A stretch of DNA of 64,000 bases, from contig NZ_RFSK01000018.1 of the NCBI RefSeq assembly GCF_009923995.1, forward strand, positions 30,337 through 94,336. Reading direction: 5' to 3'. A program made the position numbers and the translations under genes. The notes below the pieces were generated by a model, which had not been told where the DNA came from, ran no database searches, and saw only the letters and a program-made list of their open reading frames with translations. Positions 18,108 to 28,644 of this stretch are shown here, piece by piece. The stretch comes from Janthinobacterium sp. (GTDB lineage: Bacteria; Pseudomonadota; Gammaproteobacteria; Burkholderiales; Burkholderiaceae_D). Positions within the stretch are counted from its first letter, which is position 1, and the number at the start of each line of letters is the position of its first letter.

Positions 18108-20159
18108 TTACTCGCGCTTGGAAACGAGGGTCAGGATGTCATAGCTGGCCACCAGCTCCTCGTTCTGGTTCGTCACCTGCACATCCCACGCGACCACGCC
18201 CTGGCCCACGCCAAACACGTCCTTGCGGTTGCGGTCCACCTTGCGCTTGCACGTCAGGCGCGCGCGGATGGTGTCGCCGATGGCGACGGGCGCGACGAAG
18301 CGCAGGTTATCCAGGCCATAGTTGGCCAGCACGGGGCCGACGCCGGGCGAAACGAACAGGCCGGCGGCGGCCGACAGCACGAAGTAGCCGTGGGCGATGC
18401 GCTTGCCGAACTGCGATTCCTTGGCGGCGATTTCGTCGAAGTGCATGTAAAAGAAGTCGCCCGAGATGCCGCCGAAGGCGACGATGTCCGCTTCGCTGAC
18501 GGTGCGGCGGTGCGTCAGCAGCGAGTCGCCCGTCTTCAAGTCCTCGAAATGCTTGCGGAACGGGTGGATCGGGCTTTCATTGACGTCCGCGCCGCGCACG
18601 TATTCGCCCGTGATGGCCGCCAGCATGGTGGGCGAGCCTTGCACGGCCGCCCGTTGCAGGTAGTGGCGCACGGCGCGCACGCCGCCCAGCTCTTCGCCGC
18701 CGCCCGCGCGGCCAGGGCCGCCGTGCTTCAGCTGCGGCAGGGGCGAGCCATGGCCCGTCGAATCGACGGACGCCACGCGTTCGAGCACGTGCACGCGGCC
18801 ATGCGTGGCCGCCACTTGCGGCACCACGCGCGCGGCGATCTTCGGATCGCGCGTCACCAGGGTGCTCACCAGGCTGCCCTTGCCGCGCGCGGCCAGGGCC
18901 AGCGCCTCGTCGATATCGTTATAGCCCATCATGGTGCTGACGGGGCCGAAGGCTTCCACGTCATGCACGGCATCGTTGCCAAACGCGTCGCGGCACAGCA
19001 GCAGGGTCGGCGAGAAGAAGCTGCCGTCACTGGCGCCATCGCCCAGCGGGTTGAAGCCATCGGCCGCACCGAACACCACCTCGTTGCCCTGCGACAGGGT
19101 GGCGACGCGCTCGGCCACGTCATTCTGCTGCTCCTTCGAGGCCAGCGCGCCCATGCGCACGCCCTCGATGGACGGATCGCCCACCACCACCTTGGCCAGG
19201 CGTTCGCGCAGGCGCGTGCCGACAGCGTCCATCAGGTGCTCGGGCACGATAATGCGGCGGATGGCCGTGCACTTCTGGCCCGACTTGCCCGTCATCTCGC
19301 GCACGACTTCCTTGACGAAGAGGTCGAACTCCACGTCGTCCGGCGTGACGTCCGGCGCCAGGATGGCGCAGTTGAGCGAATCGGCTTCGCCGTTGAACGG
19401 CACGGAATTGGCGATCAGGTTCGGATTCGTGCGCAGCTTGGCGGCCGTGGCGGCCGATCCCGTAAACGTCACGAAATCCTGGCCATTCAGGCGGTCCAGC
19501 AAGTCGCCCGTGGAGCCGATCACCAGCTGCAGACTGCCCGCCGGCAGCAAGCCCGATTCGTGCATCATGCGCACGACGGCCTGCGTCAGATAGCTCGTCG
19601 CCGTGGCCGGCTTGGCGATGCAGGGCATGGCCGCCAGGAAGCTCGGGGCGAATTTTTCCAGCAAGCCCCAGATGGGGAAGTTGAAAGCGTTGATGTGCAC
19701 GGCCAGGCCGCCGCGCGGCACCAGGATGTGCGTGCCGGCGAAGCCGCCCTTCTTGCCCAGCGCGATGGCCGGGCCTTCGTGCAGCACGTTCGACGACGGC
19801 AGCTCGTTGCTGCCCATGCTGGCGTAGGCGAACAGGGTGCCCGTGCCGCCTTCGATATCGACCCAGCTATCGGCCCGCGTGGCGCCCGACAGGTGCGAGA
19901 TCGCATACAGTTCTTCCTTGCGCTCGACCAGGTACAGGGCCAGCGCCTTCAGGCGCGCGGCGCGCTGCTGGAAGTCGAGCGCCATCAGGCCAGGCACGCC
20001 CGTCTTGCGCGCATACGTGACGGCTTCGTCGAAGTCGATCTTTTCCGCATGCGTGTGATAGATGACGCGGTTGTTCAAGGCGCTGTGCAGGGGCACGGCG
20101 GCGCTGTCGCCCAGCCAGCGGCCGGCGATCAGGCTTTGCAGGGTAGATATTTCAGCCAT
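18108..20159 (-). CDS. paaZ: Phenylacetic acid degradation bifunctional protein (oxepin-CoA hydrolase/aldehyde dehydrogenase)
   Basis: 683 aa; aldehyde dehydrogenase domain ([14 protein letters not shown]...; [11 protein letters not shown]) fused to a MaoC-like domain ([36 protein letters not shown]). Confidence 0.95.
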   Translation of the reverse strand: MAEISTLQSLIAGRWLGDSAAVPLHSALNNRVIYHTHAEKIDFDEAVTYARKTGVPGLMALDFQQRAARLKALALYLVERKEELYAISHLSGATRADSWVDIEGGTGTLFAYASMGSNELPSSNVLHEGPAIALGKKGGFAGTHILVPRGGLAVHINAFNFPIWGLLEKFAPSFLAAMPCIAKPATATSYLTQAVVRMMHESGLLPAGSLQLVIGSTGDLLDRLNGQDFVTFTGSAATAAKLRTNPNLIANSVPFNGEADSLNCAILAPDVTPDDVEFDLFVKEVVREMTGKSGQKCTAIRRIIVPEHLMDAVGTRLRERLAKVVVGDPSIEGVRMGALASKEQQNDVAERVATLSQGNEVVFGAADGFNPLGDGASDGSFFSPTLLLCRDAFGNDAVHDVEAFGPVSTMMGYNDIDEALALAARGKGSLVSTLVTRDPKIAARVVPQVAATHGRVHVLERVASVDSTGHGSPLPQLKHGGPGRAGGGEELGGVRAVRHYLQRAAVQGSPTMLAAITGEYVRGADVNESPIHPFRKHFEDLKTGDSLLTHRRTVSEADIVAFGGISGDFFYMHFDEIAAKESQFGKRIAHGYFVLSAAAGLFVSPGVGPVLANYGLDNLRFVAPVAIGDTIRARLTCKRKVDRNRKDVFGVGQGVVAWDVQVTNQNEELVASYDILTLVSKRE

Positions 20160-20180
20160 GTGGTTTACTCCTATGTTGGT

Positions 20181-20795
20181 TTACTGCGCTGCTGCGTTCT
20201 TGTGCAGGTGCAGCGGCAATGCGGATTCAAAATTCAGGCGCTGGCGGTTCGCCTCGACTTCCGTCAGGGCTTCCACCTCGCGCATCGTCTGCATGGAGCG
20301 CACGGCCAGTTCGTGGTACTGGCCCGTGCCCGAGCTTTTCCATTTGATTTCATCGTCGGTGAGCGCGCGCATCACCTTGGCCGGCGTGCCGACCACCATG
20401 CTGCGCGGCGCGATGATCATGCCCGCCTTCACGAAACTCATGGCGGCGACGATGGATTCCTCGCCGACGATGGCGTTGTCCATCACCACGGCATTCATGC
20501 CGACGAGCGCATTGCGGCCGATGCGGCAGCCATGCAGCACGGCGCCGTGGCCGATGTGGCCATCGACTTCGACCACCGTGTCGCAGCCGGGAAAACCGTG
20601 CATGACGCAGGTGTCCTGCAGGTTGGCGCCCTCTTCCAGGATCAAACGGCCGAAGTCGCCGCGGATCGAAGCCAGCGGGCCGATATAGCAGCGCGGGCCG
20701 ACGATCACGTCGCCGATCAGCACGGCCGACGGGTGCACGTAGGCGCTGGGGTGGACGACGGGGGTGACGCCGTTGATTTCGTAGACTTTGACCAT
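20181..20795 (-). CDS. paaY: Left-handed beta-helix (gamma-carbonic-anhydrase-like) PaaY protein
   Basis: 204 aa; hexapeptide repeats; [39 protein letters not shown]; paa cluster context. Confidence 0.92.
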   Translation of the reverse strand: MVKVYEINGVTPVVHPSAYVHPSAVLIGDVIVGPRCYIGPLASIRGDFGRLILEEGANLQDTCVMHGFPGCDTVVEVDGHIGHGAVLHGCRIGRNALVGMNAVVMDNAIVGEESIVAAMSFVKAGMIIAPRSMVVGTPAKVMRALTDDEIKWKSSGTGQYHELAVRSMQTMREVEALTEVEANRQRLNFESALPLHLHKNAAAQ

Positions 20796-20853
20796 GTTGT
20801 TCTCCTATTATGCAATGGGGTGACGCTTTCCTGTACCCCACAACCTTGCACTG

Positions 20854-20884
20854 CCGGGGTCGGACCCTGAGGGTTCGACCCCGG
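20854..20884. repeat. Palindromic intergenic repeat, copy 1
   Basis: CCGGGGTCGGACCCTGAGGGTTCGACCCCGG; near-perfect dyad just 3' of the minus-strand livF stop. Confidence 0.75.
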
Positions 20885-20898
20885 TATTTTCCTTCGGG

Positions 20899-21633
20899 TT
20901 ACATCCCCAAATAAGCGCTCTGCACCTGCTCGTTATGCAGCAATTCGGGACCCGGGCCGGACAGGGTGATGGCGCCCGTCTCGATCACGTAGCCCACGTC
21001 GGCAATCGACAGGGCCGCATGCGCGTTCTGTTCGACGAGGAAGATGGTGATGCCCTGGTCGCGCAATTCGGCCACGATGCGGAAGATTTCCGCGATCAGC
21101 AGAGGGGCCAGGCCCATGCTGGGCTCATCGAGCAGCAGCAGTTGCGGACGGCCCATCAGCGCGCGCGCCATGGCCAGCATCTGCTGCTGCCCACCGGAGA
21201 GCGTCCCGGCCAGCAGCAGGCGCTTTTCCTTCAAAATCGGGAACAGGCCGTACATGCGCTCCATGTCGCCCGCCACGTCCTGCGGCGGGCGCGTGAAGGC
21301 GCCCAGACGCAGGTTGTCTTCCACCGTCATGGGGCCGAACACTTGCCGCCCTTCCGGCACCTGGCAGATGCCGCTGCGTACACGCCTGTCGGCGCTCATG
21401 CGGCTCACGTCCTGGCCGGCGAAGGCGATGCTGCCGGCGCTGATCGGCTGCACGCCGGAGATGGCCCGCAGCAGGGTCGTCTTGCCCGCGCCATTCGCGC
21501 CCACCAGCGCCACCAGCTGGCCCTGGCGTACCTGCAGGGCTATGCCGTGCAGGGCCTGGATGCGGCCGTAGTGGCTAGTCAGCCCCTGTATATCGAGCAC
21601 CAGCGGTGTCTGAGGTTTTTCCATCTTCATCAT
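20899..21633 (-). CDS. HAAT-family ABC transporter ATP-binding protein (LivF-like)
   Basis: GANGAGKTTLLRAISG; LSGGQQQMLAMARALMGRPQLLLLDEPSMGLAPLL. Confidence 0.93.
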   Translation of the reverse strand: MMKMEKPQTPLVLDIQGLTSHYGRIQALHGIALQVRQGQLVALVGANGAGKTTLLRAISGVQPISAGSIAFAGQDVSRMSADRRVRSGICQVPEGRQVFGPMTVEDNLRLGAFTRPPQDVAGDMERMYGLFPILKEKRLLLAGTLSGGQQQMLAMARALMGRPQLLLLDEPSMGLAPLLIAEIFRIVAELRDQGITIFLVEQNAHAALSIADVGYVIETGAITLSGPGPELLHNEQVQSAYLGM

Positions 21634-22385
21634 GCCGCCACTCCCAGATACGCCGCCACCACATCGGGATTGGCGCGCACTTCGGCGGCGGTCCCTTCGG
21701 CCAGCTTCTTGCCATAGTCGAGCACCAGGATATGGTCCGACAGATTCATCACCAGTTTCATGTCATGCTCGACCAGCACGACCGTCACGCCCGACTGCGC
21801 CACCTTGCGGATCAGGGCTTCGATCTCGCCCGTCTCCGTGTGGTTCAGGCCCGCCGCCGGTTCATCGAGCAGCAGCACTTTCGGCTTGGCCGCCAGCGCG
21901 CGCGCGATTTCCAGGCGTTTCAAGGCGCCATACGACATCTGGCCCGCCTCGTCATCGATATGCCGTCCCACGCCGACAAACTCCATCAGGCCCGCCGCCT
22001 CGTCGCGGCATGCCGCATCGGCGCGGCGCACCGACGGCAAACGCAGCATGGAAGCGAACAAGTTCTGGTTCAGGCGCAGGTGCGCGCCCACCATCACATT
22101 GTCGATGGCCGTCATGTTCATGCACACCTGCAGGTTCTGGAAAGTGCGGCTCATGCCGCGCCGCGCCAGCGCGTCGGGCGGCATGGCGGCCACGTTTTCG
22201 CCATTGAGCAGAATCTCGCCCTTGCTCGGCGTGTACACGCCCGTGATCAGGTTGAACAGGGTCGTCTTGCCCGCGCCGTTCGGCCCGATCACGGAGTGGA
22301 TATTGCCTTCCTTGACGGTAAAACTGACATCCTGCACCGCGTGCACGCCGCCGAAGCTCTTGCTCAGGTTCTTAATCGTCAGCAT
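21630..22385 (-). CDS. HAAT-family ABC transporter ATP-binding protein (LivG-like)
   Basis: GPNGAGKTTLFNLITGVYTPSKGEILLNG; LEIARALAAKPKVLLLDEPAAGLNHTET. Confidence 0.93.
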   Translation of the reverse strand: MLTIKNLSKSFGGVHAVQDVSFTVKEGNIHSVIGPNGAGKTTLFNLITGVYTPSKGEILLNGENVAAMPPDALARRGMSRTFQNLQVCMNMTAIDNVMVGAHLRLNQNLFASMLRLPSVRRADAACRDEAAGLMEFVGVGRHIDDEAGQMSYGALKRLEIARALAAKPKVLLLDEPAAGLNHTETGEIEALIRKVAQSGVTVVLVEHDMKLVMNLSDHILVLDYGKKLAEGTAAEVRANPDVVAAYLGVAA

Positions 22386-22386
22386 C

Positions 22387-23370
22387 TCACACCTCCTGCG
22401 CGGATTTGACGGGTGCCTTGGGCGTGGCAGCCCGCTTGCGCGAACGGCTGGCCAGGCTCGGCACGAGGCCCTTGGGCATGAAGATCATGGTGGCCATCAG
22501 GATCACGCCAAACACCACCGTTTCCCAGCCTTCAAAGCTGGACAGCAGCTGCGGCAAAATCGTCAGCAGGGCCGCGCCGATGATGGAGCCGAAGATCGAC
22601 GCCATGCCGCCCACCACCACCATCGTCACCAGCTCGATCGAGTGGAAGAAGCCGGCCAGGTTGGGCGTGATGAAGCCGATGTAATGGGCGCTGACGCTGC
22701 CCGCGATGCTGGCGATGATGGCCGACAGCACGAACACGCGCACCTTGAAGCGGGTCGTGTCGACACCCACCACGCGGGCCGCCACTTCCGAGCCGTGAAT
22801 GGCCTGCAGCGCGCGGCCGACGGGCGAATCGATCAGGTTCAGGGCCAGCCACGTGACCAGCAACAGCAGCACGGCGCACACCAGGTACCACGATTTCTCG
22901 CCGGCGATTTCCAGGCCGGCCACCGTGAAGGCGGAGACGCCGATGCCATCAGGACCGCCCGTCCATTGCGTCTCGTTGTTGATGACGATGGAGATGATGA
23001 TGCCCAGGCCCAGAGTCGCCATGGCCAGGGTATGGCCCTTGAGTTTCAGCACCGGGCGCGCCAGCAGCAGCGCCAGCAGCCCCGTGGCGACGGCGCCGGC
23101 GCCCAGGGCAGCCAGCGGCGGCCAGCCGTAATGCGTGGTCAGCACGGCCGACGCATACGCGCCCAGGCCATAGAAACCCGCGTGGCCGAGGCTGATCTGG
23201 CCCGTGTAGCCCATCAACAGGTTCAGGCCGATGACGACGATGGCGTTCAGGGCGATGCGGATCGCCACGTCATAGTAAAACGCGTTGGCGAGGAACAGGG
23301 GCAGGATGGCCAGCACCAGCGCCAGCACCAGCAAGCCGCCGTGGCGCGGGCGTGTAAAAAAGTTGGTCAT
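22387..23370 (-). CDS. HAAT-family ABC transporter permease (LivM-like)
   Basis: 327 aa; NLLMGYTGQISLGHAGFYGLGAYASAVL. Confidence 0.93.
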   Translation of the reverse strand: MTNFFTRPRHGGLLVLALVLAILPLFLANAFYYDVAIRIALNAIVVIGLNLLMGYTGQISLGHAGFYGLGAYASAVLTTHYGWPPLAALGAGAVATGLLALLLARPVLKLKGHTLAMATLGLGIIISIVINNETQWTGGPDGIGVSAFTVAGLEIAGEKSWYLVCAVLLLLVTWLALNLIDSPVGRALQAIHGSEVAARVVGVDTTRFKVRVFVLSAIIASIAGSVSAHYIGFITPNLAGFFHSIELVTMVVVGGMASIFGSIIGAALLTILPQLLSSFEGWETVVFGVILMATMIFMPKGLVPSLASRSRKRAATPKAPVKSAQEV

Positions 23371-24245
23371 ACACGCTCCGAATTTTTGGCGCCAAACAAG
23401 CCTTGCGGCAGGAAGAACAGGATCAATAAAATCAGCACGAAGGGTACCGCGTCCTTGTAGGCCGAGGATATGTAGCCGGCCGTCATGGCTTCGGCGATGC
23501 CCAGGATCAGGCCACCGGCAATCGCGCCCGCGCCGCCGCCCAAGCCACCCAGCACGGCGGCGACAAAGCCTTTCAGGCCCAGCATGATGCCCGCGTCATA
23601 CGAGGTATACGTGATGGGCGCGACGAGGATGCCGCCCGCCGCGCCCAGCAGGGCCGACAGGCCGAACGAGAACAGCAGCACCTTGCGCGTGTTGATGCCC
23701 ACCAGTTGCGCGGCCAGCTTGTTGTGCGACGTGGCCAGCATGGCCTTGCCCATCAGGGTGCGGCCAAAGAACCATCCCAGCACCAGCACGATGACGACCG
23801 TCACGCCCAGCACCCACAGGCTTTGCGGCAGCAGGCTGGCGCCGAGGAATTCGATCGGCGCATCGCCGGAAAAGGCCGGCAGCGAATGCGTATCCTTGCC
23901 CAGCCAGATCTGCACCAGGCCGCGCAGCACCAGCGAGGCACCGATGGTGATGATCAGCAGGGTGATGACCTGCGCGTTCTGCGCAGGTTCGATCACGGTT
24001 TTTTCCATCAACAGGCCAACCAGACCGGTGGCGATGACGGCCAGGATGATGGCCAGCGGCAGCGGCATGCCGGCGGCCGACATCACGGCGGCCAGCATCC
24101 CGCCCAGCATGATGAACTCGCCCTGGGCGAAGTTGATGACGCCACTGGTGTTGTAGATGATGGTAAAGCCCAGCGCCGCCAGCGCATAGGCGGAACCGAC
24201 CGTCATCCCCGAATACAAAAATTGTAAAAATTGAGCGACTTCCAT
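23367..24245 (-). CDS. HAAT-family ABC transporter permease (LivH-like)
   Basis: 292 aa; YNTSGVINFAQGEFIMLGGML; multiple TM segments. Confidence 0.93.
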   Translation of the reverse strand: MEVAQFLQFLYSGMTVGSAYALAALGFTIIYNTSGVINFAQGEFIMLGGMLAAVMSAAGMPLPLAIILAVIATGLVGLLMEKTVIEPAQNAQVITLLIITIGASLVLRGLVQIWLGKDTHSLPAFSGDAPIEFLGASLLPQSLWVLGVTVVIVLVLGWFFGRTLMGKAMLATSHNKLAAQLVGINTRKVLLFSFGLSALLGAAGGILVAPITYTSYDAGIMLGLKGFVAAVLGGLGGGAGAIAGGLILGIAEAMTAGYISSAYKDAVPFVLILLILFFLPQGLFGAKNSERV

Positions 24246-24269
24246 GGTGTCTCCATTATGTTCGGCGAT

Positions 24270-24300
24270 GCGCGGGCCGCCATCGGGGGCGGCCTCGCGC
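24270..24300 (-). other. Stable intercistronic hairpin between SBP and permease genes
   Basis: GCGCGGGCCGCC - 6-nt loop - GGCGGCC(T)CGCGC: 12 bp with one bulge. Confidence 0.7.
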
Positions 24301-24327
24301 AGGTACTTCCGGCTTACCTACTCGAAC

Positions 24328-25479
24328 TTATTTGGACAATTGCCATTCGCCGTTCTTCACTTCGACCATGCGGAACGCCGACAGGTCCAGGCCCATGTGG
24401 TCTTTCGCCGACATGTTGAAGACACCCGTCGTGCCCACGAAGCCCTTGGTCTGTTCCAGCGCCGTGCGCACTTTTTCGCGGTCCGTGCCGCCGGCGCGCT
24501 TGATGGCGTCGACGGACAGATTCAGGGCGTCCAGCGCATAGCCACCGAAGGTCGACGGGTCGATCTTGTAGCGCTCCTTGTAGGTCTTGTCGTAGCCGAC
24601 GACGACGGCCTTCTGCGCGTCGCTGTCGGGCAGCATGGCGCCGATCAAGAGGGCTGGCGTCGGCAGGCGCACGCCTTCGGCGGACTTGCCCGACAATTTC
24701 AGGTACTCGTCGGAGGCCACGCCATGCGACTGGTACAGCGGCAGCGCGGCCATGCCCAGTTGGCCGTAGTTCTTGGTGACGACGGCCGGGCCCTGGCCCA
24801 GGCCGAAGACGAAGACGGCTTGCACGCCCTTGGTATTCTTGATGCGGGTCAGCTGCGCCGTGATGTCCGTATCCTTCGGACCGTAGGTTTCATCGGCCAC
24901 CAGGGTAATGCCGTATTTGGAGGCGACGATCTGCGATTCCTTGCGGCCCGAGGCGCCAAAGCCGCTCGTTTCCGACAGCAGGCCCACCTTGCTGATGCCG
25001 CGCTTCTTCATGTCCTCGAACACCTTCTCGGCCGCCATGCGGTCCGTGTGCGGCGTCTTGAAGACCCATTTCTTGACCGGATCGATGATCACCACGGCGC
25101 CCGCCAGCGAAATGAAGGGCATGCTGGCGCGGTCCACCAATGGCGCCATCGCCATCGTCGCACCGGTGGTGGTGCCGCCGATCAGCACATCGACCTTGTC
25201 CGACTCGATCAGGCGTTTCGTGAAACCGTTGGCCTTGGCCGCATCGCTGCCGTCGTCGTAGTGCACCAGTTCCAGCTTGCGCCCCAGGACGCCGCCGGCC
25301 GCGTTGATCTTCTCGATATACAGCTGCAGGGTTTTCAGCTCCGGATCGCCCAGGAAGGCAGCCGGTCCCGTGACGGACAGCACGGAACCGATCTTGATGT
25401 TCTCGGCCGCATACGCGCCCGCGGCGGACATGGCCAGCACGCCGGCGATCAGGGTTTTCTTGAAGATATTGGCAATCAT
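24328..25479 (-). CDS. ABC transporter periplasmic substrate-binding protein (branched-chain/aromatic type)
   Basis: Signal MIANIFKKTLIAGVLAMSAAGAYA; IKIGSVLSVTGPAAFLGDPELKTLQLYIEKINAAGGVLGRKLELVHYDDGSD. Confidence 0.93.
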   Translation of the reverse strand: MIANIFKKTLIAGVLAMSAAGAYAAENIKIGSVLSVTGPAAFLGDPELKTLQLYIEKINAAGGVLGRKLELVHYDDGSDAAKANGFTKRLIESDKVDVLIGGTTTGATMAMAPLVDRASMPFISLAGAVVIIDPVKKWVFKTPHTDRMAAEKVFEDMKKRGISKVGLLSETSGFGASGRKESQIVASKYGITLVADETYGPKDTDITAQLTRIKNTKGVQAVFVFGLGQGPAVVTKNYGQLGMAALPLYQSHGVASDEYLKLSGKSAEGVRLPTPALLIGAMLPDSDAQKAVVVGYDKTYKERYKIDPSTFGGYALDALNLSVDAIKRAGGTDREKVRTALEQTKGFVGTTGVFNMSAKDHMGLDLSAFRMVEVKNGEWQLSK

Positions 25480-25566
25480 TGTGGTCTCCACCAGGTTGGC
25501 ACTACGGTCAAATTGGATGGTGCTATCTTGCACCTTGGTTTTTTATTATTTAACTATCTACTGCTT

Positions 25567-26772
25567 TTATACGCGTTCAATCACCACGGCGATCCCCTGC
25601 CCCACGCCGATGCACATGGTGCACAGCGCATAGCGCCCGCCCGTGCGTTCCAGCTGGTTCAGCGCGGCCATCACCAGGCGCGCGCCCGATGCGCCCAGCG
25701 GGTGGCCGATGGCGATCGCGCCGCCATTCGGGTTCACGTGGGCGGCATCGTCGGCCAGGCCCAGGTCGCGCGTAACGGCCAGCGCCTGCGCGGCAAACGC
25801 CTCATTGAGTTCGATGACGTCCATCTGCTCGATGGTAAGACCCGTCTGCGCCAGCACCTTGCGCGAGGCCGGTGACGGGCCAAAGCCCATGATGCGCGGT
25901 GCCAGGCCGGCCGTGGCCATGCCCAGTACTTTCGCGCGGGCCTTCAATCTGTATTTTTCCACGGCGGCGGCGGATGCCAGCAAAATCGCGCAGGCGCCAT
26001 CGTTCAGGCCCGAGGCATTGCCGGCCGTGACGCTGCCATCCGGCTTGACTACACCTTTGAGCTTGGCCAGCATCTCCAGCGAAGTGTCGGGACGCGGATG
26101 TTCGTCGCTGGTGACCATCTTCGGATCACCCTTCTTCTGCGGCACGGCGACGGGCACGATTTCGCGCTCGAACACGCCGGCAGCATGGGCGGCGGCCCAG
26201 CGCTGCTGGCTGCGCAGGGCGAGCGCATCCTGGTCGGCGCGGCTGATGCCAAATTCCACGGCCACGTTTTCCGCCGTCTCCGGCATGGTGTCGATGCCGT
26301 ACTGCGCCTTCATCTTGCCGTTCACGAAGCGCCAGCCCAGGGTCGTGTCCTCGATTTTCGCCGCGCGCGAGAAGGCACTGTCAGCCTTGCCCATGACGAA
26401 AGGCGCGCGCGTCATGCTTTCCACGCCGCCGGCAATGATCAGTTCCGCCTCGCCCGCCTTGATGGAGCGGGCCGCCATGCCGACGGCGTCCAGGCTGGAG
26501 CCGCACAGGCGGTTGATGGTGTTGCCCGGCACGGCCGCCGGCAAGCCGGCCAGCAGCGCGGCCATGCGGCCCACGTTGCGGTTGTCCTCGCCCGCCTGGT
26601 TGGCGCAACCGTAGAACACGTCGTCAATGGCGGACCAGTCGACGGACGGGTTGCGCGCGATCAGGGCGGCGATCGGCAGCGCGCCCAGGTCGTCGGCACG
26701 CACGCTGGAAAGGGCGCCGCCATAGCGGCCGAAGGGAGTGCGCACGGCGTCACAGATAAAAGCTTCGTTCAT
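25567..26772 (-). CDS. paaJ: Acetyl-CoA acyltransferase / 3-oxoadipyl-CoA thiolase
   Basis: 401 aa; NRLCGSSLDAVGMAARSI; NPNGGAIAIGHPLGASGAR; CTMCIGVGQGIAVVIERV; paa context. Confidence 0.92.
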   Translation of the reverse strand: MNEAFICDAVRTPFGRYGGALSSVRADDLGALPIAALIARNPSVDWSAIDDVFYGCANQAGEDNRNVGRMAALLAGLPAAVPGNTINRLCGSSLDAVGMAARSIKAGEAELIIAGGVESMTRAPFVMGKADSAFSRAAKIEDTTLGWRFVNGKMKAQYGIDTMPETAENVAVEFGISRADQDALALRSQQRWAAAHAAGVFEREIVPVAVPQKKGDPKMVTSDEHPRPDTSLEMLAKLKGVVKPDGSVTAGNASGLNDGACAILLASAAAVEKYRLKARAKVLGMATAGLAPRIMGFGPSPASRKVLAQTGLTIEQMDVIELNEAFAAQALAVTRDLGLADDAAHVNPNGGAIAIGHPLGASGARLVMAALNQLERTGGRYALCTMCIGVGQGIAVVIERV

Positions 26773-26800
26773 GGTGGTCCTTATTCTGTATGGTCGTCTA

Positions 26801-28132
26801 TCAGGAGAAGATCTTCGGGCGTTGGTCGATCACGCGGCGGGCCTTGCCCGTCAGCGTGCGTTCGATGCCGGAAGCGGCCACCAGGCGCACGCGCGTGCTC
26901 ACGCCCACGTGGGTCTTGATGCGGTGTTCCAGTTCGCGGGCCAAGGCGTCCGTCTCGCTGGCCGAGATGGTGGATGTCAGGTCGATGCGCAGTTCGGCCA
27001 CCACTTCGAGCTTGTCAAGGTGGCCGTCGCGTGTGACCACCAGCTGGTATTGCGGCGACAGGCGCGGCATCTTGAGGATCAGTTCCTCGATCTGCGTGGG
27101 GAAGACGTTCACGCCGCGGATGATCAGCATGTCGTCCGAGCGGCCCGTGATCTTGCCGATGCGGCGCATCGAACGCGAGGTCGGCGGCAGCAAGCGGGTC
27201 AGGTCGCGCGTGCGGTAACGGATGATGGGCAGCGCCTCTTTCGACAGCGAGGTAAACACCAGTTCGCCCTCTGCGCCGTCCGGCAGCACTTCGCCCGTTT
27301 CCGGATCGATGATCTCCGGGTAGAAATGGTCTTCCCAGATGACGGGACCGTCCTTGCTCTCGATGCATTCAGACGCGACGCCAGGGCCCATTACTTCGGA
27401 CAGGCCGTAGATATCGACGGCGTCGATGCCGGCACGCGCCTCGATTTCCGAGCGCATCGCATCCGTCCACGGCTCGGCGCCGAAGATACCCACCTTCAGC
27501 GACGACTCGGCAGGGTCCAGGCCCTGGCGCGTGAATTCCTCGATGATGTTGAGCATGTAGGACGGCGTGACCATGATGATCGATGGCTTGAAATCCTGGA
27601 TCAGCTGCACCTGCTTTTCCGTCTGCCCGCCGGACATGGGGATGACCGTGCACCCCAGGCGCTCGGCGCCGTAATGCGCGCCCAGGCCGCCCGTGAACAG
27701 GCCGTAGCCGTAGGAGATATGCACCATGTCGCCCGCGCGGCCGCCGCCGGCGCGGATCGAGCGCGCCACCACGTTGGCCCAGGTGTCGATGTCGTTCTGC
27801 GTGTAGCCGACCACCGTGGCCTTGCCCGTGGTGCCGCTCGACGCGTGGATGCGCACCACCTGCTCGCGCGGCACGGCGAACAGGCCGAAGGGATAATTGT
27901 CGCGCAAGACTTTTTTATCGGTGAACGGGAATTTCGCCAGGTCGGCCAGCGACTTCAGGTCGTCCGGATGCACGCCCGCCGCATCAAAGGCGGCGCGGTA
28001 ATGGGGCACGTTGTCATACGCGTGCTTGAGCGTCCATTTCATGCGTTCGAGCTGCAGCGCCTGCAGTTCATCCTTGCTGGCGCGTTCGATCGGCTCCAGG
28101 TCATTCGGGGCGGGATAGCGTTGGACCATCAT
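26801..28132 (-). CDS. paaK: Phenylacetate-CoA ligase
   Basis: 443 aa; HASSGTTGKATVVGYTQNDIDTWANVVARSIRAGG; LSEVMGPGVASEC. Confidence 0.96.
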   Translation of the reverse strand: MMVQRYPAPNDLEPIERASKDELQALQLERMKWTLKHAYDNVPHYRAAFDAAGVHPDDLKSLADLAKFPFTDKKVLRDNYPFGLFAVPREQVVRIHASSGTTGKATVVGYTQNDIDTWANVVARSIRAGGGRAGDMVHISYGYGLFTGGLGAHYGAERLGCTVIPMSGGQTEKQVQLIQDFKPSIIMVTPSYMLNIIEEFTRQGLDPAESSLKVGIFGAEPWTDAMRSEIEARAGIDAVDIYGLSEVMGPGVASECIESKDGPVIWEDHFYPEIIDPETGEVLPDGAEGELVFTSLSKEALPIIRYRTRDLTRLLPPTSRSMRRIGKITGRSDDMLIIRGVNVFPTQIEELILKMPRLSPQYQLVVTRDGHLDKLEVVAELRIDLTSTISASETDALARELEHRIKTHVGVSTRVRLVAASGIERTLTGKARRVIDQRPKIFS

Positions 28133-28197
28133 TGTCTCCTAATCGGTTCTTTAACTTTTCAAATCAGCTGCGGCAGTTCAACACTGCTCTTGTCACT

Positions 28198-28644
28198 TCA
28201 AGCGCTAATGACTTCTCCCGCCACGCGGATCGACTTGCCGCGGAAGAGCGCGATGGCGCGGCCTTCCTGGTTGCTGACCTTGACGTCGTAGACGCCGCTC
28301 TTGCCAGCCAGCGCCTGCTCGACGGCGTACGCCGTCAGTACGTCGCCTTCGCGGCCCGGCGCCAGGTAATCGATGGTGCAGCCGGCGCCCACGGTGTTCA
28401 GGTTGTAGCTGTTGCAGGCAAAGGCAAAGGCGCTGTCGGCCAGAGCGAAGATGAAACCACCGTGGCAGGTCTGGTGGCCGTTGAGCATATCGGCGCGCAC
28501 CGTCATGGTCATGCGCGCATGGCCGGGGCCCACTTCGGCCAGGGCGATGCCCATGGCGGCAGTGGCGTTATCGCGCGACAGCATGGAGGCGGCGGCGGCT
28601 TCGGCCAAGGCCTGGGCTGCGTGGATAGAGTCTTCCTTATGCAT
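28198..28644 (-). CDS. paaI: Hydroxyphenylacetyl-CoA thioesterase
   Basis: Hot-dog fold; GHQTCHGGFIFALADSAFAFACNSYN. Start MHKEDSIHAAQ chosen. Confidence 0.93.
   Translation of the reverse strand: MHKEDSIHAAQALAEAAAASMLSRDNATAAMGIALAEVGPGHARMTMTVRADMLNGHQTCHGGFIFALADSAFAFACNSYNLNTVGAGCTIDYLAPGREGDVLTAYAVEQALAGKSGVYDVKVSNQEGRAIALFRGKSIRVAGEVISA

Noticed and set aside
16464-20870. 1468-aa plus-strand ORF opposite amidase/paaZ/paaY
   Set aside because: Antisense mirror of well-supported genes. Low-complexity His/Arg/Gln/Ala-rich composition is typical of high-GC antisense frames; no domain recognisable.
21760-23460. 566-aa plus-strand ORF across livG/livM
   Set aside because: Antisense to strong ABC transporter genes; no family features.
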